Shown here: in pieces, positions 1-6,975 of the stretch
Numbering within the stretch: the first letter of the stretch is position 1
How the letters are laid out: each line of letters starts with the position of its first letter
Assembly: GCA_002344215.1 (NCBI GenBank)
Contig: DDSV01000050.1
Location: forward strand, 80,016-144,015
Length of the DNA stretch: 64,000 bases
Origin: Akkermansiaceae bacterium UBA2381
Lineage (GTDB): Bacteria; Verrucomicrobiota; Verrucomicrobiia; Verrucomicrobiales; DEV007
Direction of reading: 5' to 3'
Notes under the pieces: model-generated
What the model saw: only the letters and a program-made list of their open reading frames with translations
Told to the model about the DNA's origin: nothing
The model's database searches: none
Translations under genes and position numbers: made by a program

Positions 1-7
1 AACCACC

Positions 8-1339
8 CTATTCCGCCGTTTTCCCGGAAAGATCATAGCACAGCAATCGGGAACCCAGTTCATTCTGGTTCACATAAAGACGTCCGTTGCTGACGACCGG
101 CGGGGCCCATGTCTCCGGAGCATAAAAGAGTCGTGTGCTGGAGAGGATACGGAATCCGGCCGCACTGAGCTCCATCCGGATCAACGCCCCGTCCTCCGTG
201 AGACAAAGGAACCCGCCATCGATATGGATGAGGTGCGCATGCCCGAGACTGATCGGAACATCGCGCCCCTGCCACGGTATCGTCGTCTGATAGAATGCCT
301 CATTCCACAAGTGGCTGCCCGAAGCAACATCGTAGGCCAGCATCAACCCCCCGTTGCCACCAAAGCCGTAGAGGACACCCTCGTGGTAAAGAGGTGTCTG
401 AAACTGGCACCCGAATTCCGGGGAAGTCCATAGCACGCGCGGAGTAAAATCAGGACCGTATTCCAGCATGACTCCGCCGAGGCCGTAATCCTCGGTCAGG
501 AAAACGCGGTTCTCTCCGCAGGGAACCGGAGTCGTCGCATTCACACTCGCGAAATTGTCGGACCGCCACGAAAACTCACTGTCAATCTTTCCGTCCTCCG
601 GATTCACACAGAGCAGCCCGCCTGTGGGAGGTTTCACCATTCCCCCGGCAAAGACCAGGATCCTGTCCTCTCCGTTGATTTTGGTCACCACCGGCGAGGC
701 ATAGCTTCCGTGCCACGCATGGTCGGTCTGCCAGATCACGGTTCCGTCCTTTTTGTTCAGCGCGGCAAGACAGGCTCCTTCGGCTCCCGCGTGCACGATC
801 AGCTTCTCTTTAAAAATGAGCGGGCAGGATCCATAGCCGAAGAAAAAGGGTGAAGGCCCGAATAGTTGCGGGAGTTTGACCTGCCACGCGATTTTTCCAT
901 CAGCGAGGGCAAAACAGATCAGATCTCCGTCATTACCGAGCGTGTAGACCAAGCCAGTTTCAGGATCGATCACCGGACTGGAACGGGGAGCGTCAACAAT
1001 TCCGTAGCTCTGCGCCACATCGACCGGATAGGAATGCTCCCAGATCTCCACGCCGGTCAACGCGTCCAGACAGCGGATCTGTTCCTTCTTCTCGACCTGA
1101 TGAATAAACACGAGCTTCCCGTCGGCCACCACCGGACCGGCATGACCCTTGCCTCGTTCCACCTCCCAAAGGAGTTTCGCCCCCTTCTCCGTGAAGTTGA
1201 AATCAAGACCGGTCTCTTCGCTGTGAAGGTCCTGCCGGGGGCCAAGGAAGTGCGGCCAGTCGGCCGACGTGAGCAGACTGGTGCTGCCCAGAGAGGCAAT
1301 CGAAATCAACAGTGAAAATCGCAGAGTCGGGGGTCTCAT
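8..1339 (-). CDS. Secreted PQQ-type beta-propeller repeat protein
   Basis: This is a 443-residue protein with an N-terminal signal peptide (hydrophobic run after MRPPTLRF, ending near residue 26) followed by DWPHFLGP, the usual opening of secreted PQQ-like propellers in planctomycetes and verrucomicrobia. Blade motifs recur, for example CLDALTGVEIWEH, CFALADGKIAWQV, ALNKKDGTVIWQT and AYDVASGSHLWNE, each with the Trp typical of PQQ-like or BamB-like blades. It probably acts in the periplasm as a binding or scaffold protein; no catalytic site is visible, so PQQ binding is not implied. A GTG lies directly before the chosen ATG. It is the last gene of a minus-strand group with the methyltransferase upstream (gap about 60 bases). 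Confidence 0.85.
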   Translation of the reverse strand: MRPPTLRFSLLISIASLGSTSLLTSADWPHFLGPRQDLHSEETGLDFNFTEKGAKLLWEVERGKGHAGPVVADGKLVFIHQVEKKEQIRCLDALTGVEIWEHSYPVDVAQSYGIVDAPRSSPVIDPETGLVYTLGNDGDLICFALADGKIAWQVKLPQLFGPSPFFFGYGSCPLIFKEKLIVHAGAEGACLAALNKKDGTVIWQTDHAWHGSYASPVVTKINGEDRILVFAGGMVKPPTGGLLCVNPEDGKIDSEFSWRSDNFASVNATTPVPCGENRVFLTEDYGLGGVMLEYGPDFTPRVLWTSPEFGCQFQTPLYHEGVLYGFGGNGGLMLAYDVASGSHLWNEAFYQTTIPWQGRDVPISLGHAHLIHIDGGFLCLTEDGALIRMELSAAGFRILSSTRLFYAPETWAPPVVSNGRLYVNQNELGSRLLCYDLSGKTAE

Positions 1340-1398
1340 CACGGAAAGGTAGGCTCAAAGATCCGATTCGGATGCATTTTTCTTTATGTTACCGATTC

Positions 1399-2190
1399 TC
1401 ACCCCTGCCACTTGACGGCTCGGGACGCGGCAAACATTGGCATCCATCCCTGAAGCCGGGTTGACTCCTCGTCCCAGTCATCCTCGTAAAATCCTGTGAT
1501 GGCAAAGCCGGCCGCGCACTGACCGCCGATCTGGGTTTCCCAACTGTGGCTGTATTCCAGACTCAGTTGCGCTTCCAATTGCTCCTCGAGCAGTTCCTCG
1601 TCGGCAGATTCGATATCGGAATAGGGAAGCGGATAGATGACACGGAACTCGCCGGTCTCTTCGAGAACCTCATGATCAAAAAGGAAAAATGCCGGATTCA
1701 TGAATCCGCAGAACAACTGCCCTCCCGGTTTCAAGACCCGGTGACACTCGCGCCAGATCGGTTCGAGATTCTCGGCGAAAACATTGGAGACAGGATTAAA
1801 AATCAGATCGATCGACCCGGACGGTATCTCCACGAGATCCGCCATGTCTCCCTGAATCGTCTTCACCTTCAGGCCGTGACGGGCACAGGCCTCCTCGTCC
1901 TTTTCCAGTTGTATGTCAGACGCGTCGTAGGAAATCACCTCCGCCCCGGCGGCCGCAAAAAGCGGTACTTGCTGCCCGCCGCCACAGGCAAGGGCGAGTA
2001 GTTTCATCCCCGTGAGATCGGGAAACCCGGGAAACCAGTCGGAGGGAACCGCCTTGTTCGGCGTGAGGATGACAGACCAATCCCCCGCCTTGGCCAGCTC
2101 AACGACCTCGTCGGGATAGGGAGTGCTCCAGCGGCACCCCTCGAGCGACTGCAGATTCCAGGCGTTTCGATTATACTCGGTGATATTCAT
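1399..2190 (-). CDS. Class I SAM-dependent methyltransferase
   Basis: This 263-residue cytoplasmic protein has a Rossmann methyltransferase core. Motif I reads LLALACGGGQQVPLFAAAG (residues about 64-82), the acidic end of strand 2 is VISYDASD, motif II is TIQGDMADL, and motif IV/post-I is SIDLIFNPVSNVF. These are the hallmarks of Methyltransf_11/25 enzymes. The GxGxG loop is altered to ACGGGQ, which is common in this subgroup. The substrate cannot be told. The gene starts 8 bases after the stop of the pseudopilin-like gene, so co-transcription is likely. Confidence 0.85.
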   Translation of the reverse strand: MNITEYNRNAWNLQSLEGCRWSTPYPDEVVELAKAGDWSVILTPNKAVPSDWFPGFPDLTGMKLLALACGGGQQVPLFAAAGAEVISYDASDIQLEKDEEACARHGLKVKTIQGDMADLVEIPSGSIDLIFNPVSNVFAENLEPIWRECHRVLKPGGQLFCGFMNPAFFLFDHEVLEETGEFRVIYPLPYSDIESADEELLEEQLEAQLSLEYSHSWETQIGGQCAAGFAITGFYEDDWDEESTRLQGWMPMFAASRAVKWQG

Positions 2191-2198
2191 GTGAGGAT

Positions 2199-2687
2199 CT
2201 ATTCGAGGGATTGATTCTCCGTGCTATCGAGCCGGAACTGCACCTCTTCGCTACCCGGGAAACAGACGACCAGTTCGTAGGTCTCGGCAAGGCCGTTCGT
2301 CCGGTATTGCAACCAGTCCTCCTCCGTCGGGTTGAGATAGGCCTCCCCCGTCCAGGGATTGATCAGAGAAGGCTCAAGAAATCCGGAACCGGCCAAAAGT
2401 GTCACCAGTTCGTGACCGCTCATCCTCTTCTTCGGATACAGTTCCTCTTCGACATGATAACGCTGCAAACCCTCCTGCACCGCGAGCAGCGCTGCCCGAA
2501 TCCGGCGCTCGATGCGCTTTTCTTGGAGCGGTGGGGAAACAAGGAGCGCGCCGACAGTTAGGACGAGGACAAGACCGGCGGTTCTCTGTAGCCTACTTTT
2601 CCATCGGGATTTCGACCGCGAATGAACACGGCCGGGCACTGGTTTTCTCCCAATCACTTCTCCTGACTCGTGCTCTTTCGTGTTCAT
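2199..2687 (-). CDS. Membrane-anchored protein with GspG/pseudopilin-like C-terminal module
   Basis: This is a 162-residue protein with a basic N-terminus (SRSKSRWKSRLQR) and one membrane segment (about residues 37-52). The rest resembles the soluble part of type II secretion major pseudopilins: LYPKKRMSGHEL, then LINPWTGEAYLNP, then DWLQYRTNG and YELVVCFPG. The prepilin cleavage motif (G/A followed by hydrophobic residues and Glu at +5) is missing, so it is probably an ordinary single-pass membrane protein rather than an assembled pilin. It lies between the NosR-like gene (14-base gap) and the methyltransferase. The function is unknown and the domain relation is inferred from motif resemblance only. 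Confidence 0.65.
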   Translation of the reverse strand: MNTKEHESGEVIGRKPVPGRVHSRSKSRWKSRLQRTAGLVLVLTVGALLVSPPLQEKRIERRIRAALLAVQEGLQRYHVEEELYPKKRMSGHELVTLLAGSGFLEPSLINPWTGEAYLNPTEEDWLQYRTNGLAETYELVVCFPGSEEVQFRLDSTENQSLE

Positions 2688-2701
2688 TGGTGGTCCCGAA
2701 T

Positions 2702-3868
2702 CTATCCGAGGAACATCTCCAAGGGCGAAAAATACAAGCCGGCGGCCATCGCCAGCAGCCCCAGCCCGATCCAGTCGCGATCCGAAAAATGATCCTTCCC
2801 GCTCCGCCTGCGGACAAATTCAAGCAGCCAACCCGTCGGGCAGCCATACTTGCAGTAGGCCATTGGAAAAAAGAGCGAGATCGCGAGACCGATCAAGGCC
2901 ACGAGAATAGTCGCCAGCCCTGCCCCTTTCAGCAAATAAGCATCAAAGGGCTCGATGCCGGCCAGATCGAGATCGAGTTGGAGGAAGGACACTGCCAACA
3001 CGACCGCCAGGAGCATCGCCGGAACCCAGCGTGCAATCCATTTGCCGTCCTCGGGGAGAGGACGTTTCCAACGAGCCGGGATCACCTTCATCGTCCAGCG
3101 CTGGAGGTTCCCGTGGGGACAGATAAACTGGCAGTAGACCGGCTGTTTTGTAAACCACGGCAGCAGAAACGCGGCGAGGACAAAGAGGACCAGGCCCGGC
3201 GTCGCCTGCCACGGCACACGGCTTTCCACCCAACCGATCATCAGAGACTGCGCCAGCAAATCGCCCATCCAGAACCCCAGTCCCAGGATAGTTGCCACCG
3301 AGTAAACCCAGCGCCACCGCTGAACAGATCCCGCTTTCACGAAGGCAAAGAGGCAACCGAACCCGAGAAATCCCATCAACATTACATCCCGCCACCCGGG
3401 AGAGAGGCTCCGTTTCATCCCCGCCTTCCCCTCCGCCACCGCAAGCCGGTGAGTGATACTCTGCGCGACCGCCTCGCTCGTCCGGGTCGCTCCGGAGACT
3501 CCGTAGATGTCAGCCGCTTTCAAATCCGTGATCCCAGCAATCTCTGACCAGAGACGGCCATTCCACTTCTCCATGAAGAGAAAATCCCGCTCCACATCCT
3601 CGACATGACTCGGCGTGTCATAGCTGTGACGGATTGCCACTCCCACTCCCTTGTCTTGCGTATCAAAGACCGCCAGCACATCCGTCGGACCCGAGTAGCC
3701 GGTGATTTCCCGCGATTCGGGCATGGTCCGGACCACATAACCAATCTTTGAACCCGACGAATCCAGGACCTCCAGCCCCCCGCGGGGACCGCCATCCACT
3801 TTCAGGCGCTCCGCCTCAGGCAGAAAGACCCGGACCTCCGCCACCGTGATCGGCCAGTCCCCCTGCAC
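2702..3868 (-). CDS. NosR/NirI-like FMN-binding, 4Fe-4S polytopic membrane protein
   Basis: The visible reading frame (388 codons from a GTG) holds an FMN-binding domain (about residues 20-145, with the flavinylation-type motif VSGATRTSEA), then several membrane helices and two cysteine-rich cytoplasmic loops, YCQFICPHGN and YCKYGCPTGW, which resemble the iron-sulfur loops of NosR, NirI and RnfD-like electron carriers. It probably moves electrons across the membrane to or from a periplasmic flavin. The frame continues upstream of the GTG to about 3964 and there encodes a good first membrane helix (YRIAILVVIAWLIRRHHE) but offers no ATG, GTG or TTG before an in-frame TAA at 3965-3967. The N-terminus is therefore uncertain; see findings. 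Confidence 0.8.
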   Translation of the reverse strand: MQGDWPITVAEVRVFLPEAERLKVDGGPRGGLEVLDSSGSKIGYVVRTMPESREITGYSGPTDVLAVFDTQDKGVGVAIRHSYDTPSHVEDVERDFLFMEKWNGRLWSEIAGITDLKAADIYGVSGATRTSEAVAQSITHRLAVAEGKAGMKRSLSPGWRDVMLMGFLGFGCLFAFVKAGSVQRWRWVYSVATILGLGFWMGDLLAQSLMIGWVESRVPWQATPGLVLFVLAAFLLPWFTKQPVYCQFICPHGNLQRWTMKVIPARWKRPLPEDGKWIARWVPAMLLAVVLAVSFLQLDLDLAGIEPFDAYLLKGAGLATILVALIGLAISLFFPMAYCKYGCPTGWLLEFVRRRSGKDHFSDRDWIGLGLLAMAAGLYFSPLEMFLG

Positions 3869-4252
3869 CCGCAGCGTCTCATGATGTCGACGGATGAGCC
3901 AGGCGATAACGACAAGTATCGCAATGCGGTAGATCTGGAGGAGGGCCGGTTTGATGGACGAACTTTAGCCCGAAAATCAGGAAGGCCAACAGGGTCGGGA
4001 AAAGAGTTTTGAAAAGGCCATCTGTAAAAAGCCGATCAAGTCTGGTTTGGATTGTTTCCTTGCGAAAAAACCAGGACAATTGAAGCACAAGAGCTCACGC
4101 CAAGTCACAGTGTCCCTGAGGAAAACCGGGCTCCGGATGGCAAACTTCAATCGCTTTGCGTCGAAGAGACTACGTATGCCATCCCGCCTCTCTTCTCTTG
4201 CCAAGCACTCCCAGGGAATCGCATACTACCGCCAAAACCACCCGATATCCCG
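3869..4252. other. Divergent intergenic region with unresolved N-terminus
   Basis: This 384-base gap separates the minus-strand NosR-like gene from the plus-strand formate/nitrite transporter. Its left 96 bases (3869-3964) almost certainly encode the first membrane helix of the NosR-like protein, since the frame is open and strongly hydrophobic, but no usual start codon is present. The remainder should hold divergent promoters; no convincing -35/-10 pair, hairpin or ribosome binding site was seen. Open frames on both strands here look like chance. Confidence 0.5.
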
Positions 4253-5056
4253 ATGCCTGAAATTTACGGAAGTGATGCCTATTCGCCCCAGGAAATTGCC
4301 GACCGTGTCGAGACGATAGGTGTCAAGAAAGCGCAATTGCCTCTTCTTCCCATGGCGGCCCTTGGAGTTCTGGCAGGAGGATTCATTGGGCTGGGGGCGC
4401 TCTACTTCAACCTTGTCATGAGCGATCCCTCGCTCGGCTTTGCCGCGAAGCGTGTTCTGGGGGGAGTGACGTTTTCGCTTGGACTCATCCTTGTTGTGAT
4501 CGCAGGAGCCGAATTATTCACCGGCAACAACCTGATGGTCATGGCCCGTGTCCACGGAAAGATCACGACGGGTCTGTTGCTGCGGAACTTCGCCGTTGTC
4601 TATCTCACCAATTTCGTCGGAGCGGCCGGGTTGGCTGCCCTCGTCGCACTCTCAGGCCACGGAGAAATGAATGACGGGGCCGTGGGTGCGTCAGCCATCG
4701 CCATCGGGACCGCGAAATGCAGCCTCGGATTTGCCGAGGCCTTTTTCAAAGGCATTCTCTGCAATCTGCTCGTCTGTCTGGCGGTCTGGCTCGCGATGGC
4801 GGGCCGACACGTTGTTGATCGCATTGTCGCCATCATTTTTCCGATCTCCGCTTTTGTGGCGGCCGGGTTTGAGCACAGCATCGCAAACATGTATTTAATT
4901 CCCCTCGCCATCTTCCTAGCCGGCGATGCCGCCCCGGAGTCTCTTGGGTGGGGTTCTTTTCTGATCAACAATTTACTGCCCGTGACCCTCGGAAATCTCG
5001 TCGGAGGAGCCGGTATGGTCGGACTGGTTTATCACGTGATCTACAAGCGCGATTGA
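4253..5056 (+). CDS. Formate/nitrite transporter family (FocA/NirC-like) channel
   Basis: This 267-residue integral membrane protein has six hydrophobic segments and the FNT arrangement: an N-terminal cytoplasmic stretch (YSPQEIADRVETIGVKKA), a first helix rich in Gly/Ala, the second-helix region AGAELFTGNNLMVMAR typical of FNT pores, and later KGILCNLLVCLAVW and FEHSIANMYLIPLA, which match the conserved pore-helix breaks. It should pass formate, nitrite or a similar monovalent anion; specificity is not readable. The ATG at 4253 was chosen because the protein then has normal FNT length; the frame is open further upstream but lacks FNT character. It overlaps the convergent DUF1275 gene by 16 bases. 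Confidence 0.9.
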   Translation: MPEIYGSDAYSPQEIADRVETIGVKKAQLPLLPMAALGVLAGGFIGLGALYFNLVMSDPSLGFAAKRVLGGVTFSLGLILVVIAGAELFTGNNLMVMARVHGKITTGLLLRNFAVVYLTNFVGAAGLAALVALSGHGEMNDGAVGASAIAIGTAKCSLGFAEAFFKGILCNLLVCLAVWLAMAGRHVVDRIVAIIFPISAFVAAGFEHSIANMYLIPLAIFLAGDAAPESLGWGSFLINNLLPVTLGNLVGGAGMVGLVYHVIYKRD

Positions 5057-5820
5057 CCGCTCTTCCCGCCACCACCCTCTCCCTCGTCTTCCCCGTGCAA
5101 GGAGAGGAAATGGTGCTTGAAGAGATGGAAGAGGAGTCCAAAAAGCAGATAGATCGAGGCAATGATGAAGGCAGCCCGGTCGCCGGTCACTGAATCGAGC
5201 GTGATTCCCGCGAAGCCGCCCAACAGGAAGGAGGCAAACAAGCAGAAGTGCAGCCAGATCTTCCAAGTCTCGACAAGATTCCCCGCAAGCCGCATCCCGA
5301 GATATTGACCAAGGTCGGTGATAATGCCGGTGACATGAGTCGTTCGGAGAATGATCCCGTGGTAGCGTGTCGCCATCGCATTTTGAAATCCCGAGGCGAA
5401 AGCGGCGACGGGCAGCGCAATCATCGGCGAATGCGGCTCAAGAATTGCTGCAATAATAAAGATGAATCCAATCGCCATCAAGGAACGCCCGTAAGGTCGC
5501 TCGAGATCGAAACGGGGATGGTGGATCGTCGCTCCTGAGGTAGCTGCTCCGGCAATAAACGTCACGAGGATCAGCAAGAGGGTGAAGGCCGCATAATAAT
5601 CGTTCTCTGAATGATCGAACTCGATCAACATCCGGAAGATATCCCCCGTCAGGTTCCCCACGGCAAAGGTGAAGAGCCTGACAAAGTGCACATTCACCGC
5701 TCCCGAGAGCAGGCAAAGAAAGCAGGCCGCGGCACCAACGAGATACTCTTTTCTGATCTTCAAAGCAGCAGGGCCGGGGACGAAATGAAAGGGTTCCTCA
5801 CGACGGAGGAAACATGCCAC
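5041..5820 (-). CDS. YoaK/DUF1275 family membrane protein
   Basis: This 259-residue protein has about six membrane helices. It carries the DUF1275 signatures: SGAVNVHFVRLFTFAVGNLTGD near the N-terminus (the position of the family's sGxxDa...f.f.a.mTGN pattern), ASGFQNAMATRYHGIILRTTHVTG in the middle, and a C-terminal GGFAG helix. The family is a set of poorly characterised inner-membrane proteins, so no substrate can be named. The only start in frame is a GTG. The C-terminal tail is rich in Gly and Glu. Its 3' end overlaps the convergent FNT gene. Confidence 0.85.
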   Translation of the reverse strand: MACFLRREEPFHFVPGPAALKIRKEYLVGAAACFLCLLSGAVNVHFVRLFTFAVGNLTGDIFRMLIEFDHSENDYYAAFTLLLILVTFIAGAATSGATIHHPRFDLERPYGRSLMAIGFIFIIAAILEPHSPMIALPVAAFASGFQNAMATRYHGIILRTTHVTGIITDLGQYLGMRLAGNLVETWKIWLHFCLFASFLLGGFAGITLDSVTGDRAAFIIASIYLLFGLLFHLFKHHFLSLHGEDEGEGGGGKSGQSRL

Positions 5821-5856
5821 AGAAGAAGAGGTGGCGCAGGAGGAAAGAAGACGGGG

Positions 5857-6975
5857 CTAACGTAATTTTTCCCCGATATTGTCCGCATAACCCGTCATTT
5901 CAAGATAGGCCCGGCCAACTAATTCACCACTGTCCTCATCACGAACGTCACAAGCGCCCTCCCAGTAGCTCACGCCTCCCGCACGTCCGGTCATTTCCTG
6001 TGCTTCCATTACAGGAAGCAGACGCAATCGGCGGGATCCTCCGCCAGCCGGATCAGGTGCGATGATAAGCGGGGAAACCGGATAGGTCGCGCCGGTCACG
6101 GGACTGCTCCAGGACCCGCCCGGTTGCCACTCGTAGGCACCATACTTGAGATGAGTGAGCGTTCCATCCTCCGCCACCCAGACGAGTTTCGAAAACTCAG
6201 AGGGCCGACCTTCATCCGTCCGCAGCACATATCCCATAATCTCCCGCCCGTCGAACAACTGGATGCAGGTCCAATCCCAACCAATCTGATTCCGGTCGAG
6301 TTGACTGCTGGAGATCTCATGATCCATCCACGCCTCGCCCGCCACCTGAAAAGTCTGTCCTCCGATCGAGAGCGAACCGCTCGCGGCTAGACGCGGAAAA
6401 GTGATGTAATAACTCGCCGCCGTTCCCTCGGGGCCTTTGCGGGAAATGCCATCTTCGCCGAAAACGACATGATTCTTTTTCGGATCAAGTTTCAGGGAAA
6501 AGGCGGCCTCCGTTCGAATGGAACCTTCGAGTTCCATTCCTGACTCCGTTCTAACAAGACTCCAATTCCCGTTAAAGACATCGAGATCCCCTGCCTTCGC
6601 CCCCGCATCCCATCCGCCCCGGTTGAGCCGCTCTTCGTGGAGAAAGGTTCCGGTTTCGGGATCGCTCAGCCCCATATGGGCCATGTAAATTTGTGAGGTC
6701 CCGAAAAGTTCACCCTCCACCACCTCAACAGGTTCCTGGCCGAGCCGGAAGAAGGTGGCCTGAAAACCGAAACGCCGTTCCCCGGAGAAAAGATGACCGG
6801 TAAGATACCACCACTCGATCTTGAAATCAGGATGGCTTCCATGATCACGAGGAAAGGAAAGCGTATGACCTGCTTTCGGCACGGTCCACGGTATTGCCCC
6901 CTGATCCTCCGTCAAACCGGGTCCGGAGGCGAATGCGAGCGCTAAGACCACCGCAGTATTAATGGTAAACTTCAT
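5857..6975 (-). CDS. AttH/CrtC-like lipocalin-fold exported protein
   Basis: This 372-residue protein begins with a signal peptide (hydrophobic residues 8-20) and carries the features of the AttH-like/hydroxyneurosporene-synthase-like double lipocalin family: HPDFKIEWWYLTGHLF (about residues 47-62), FGFQATFFRLG, IYMAHMGLSD, AWMDHEISSSQL and GWDWTCIQLFDGREIMGYVLR. The family binds or modifies lipids or carotenoids. It directly follows the permease gene (stop TAA abuts its ATG), so it is translationally coupled to an ABC transporter. That arrangement matches the att-type operons in which the lipocalin works with an FtsX/MacB-type exporter, suggesting a lipid- or envelope-related role. Confidence 0.88.
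   Translation of the reverse strand: MKFTINTAVVLALAFASGPGLTEDQGAIPWTVPKAGHTLSFPRDHGSHPDFKIEWWYLTGHLFSGERRFGFQATFFRLGQEPVEVVEGELFGTSQIYMAHMGLSDPETGTFLHEERLNRGGWDAGAKAGDLDVFNGNWSLVRTESGMELEGSIRTEAAFSLKLDPKKNHVVFGEDGISRKGPEGTAASYYITFPRLAASGSLSIGGQTFQVAGEAWMDHEISSSQLDRNQIGWDWTCIQLFDGREIMGYVLRTDEGRPSEFSKLVWVAEDGTLTHLKYGAYEWQPGGSWSSPVTGATYPVSPLIIAPDPAGGGSRRLRLLPVMEAQEMTGRAGGVSYWEGACDVRDEDSGELVGRAYLEMTGYADNIGEKLR

Noticed and set aside
2251..2275. A fourth GTAGCGAA-type REP copy (CTTCGCTAC at about 2247-2255)
   Set aside because: It lies within a coding sequence and is not followed by a palindrome, so it is a chance match to the head.
2399..3547. A 382-codon open frame on the plus strand
   Set aside because: It is antisense to the pseudopilin-like and NosR-like genes; it is rich in Arg, Pro and Gln and has no domain.
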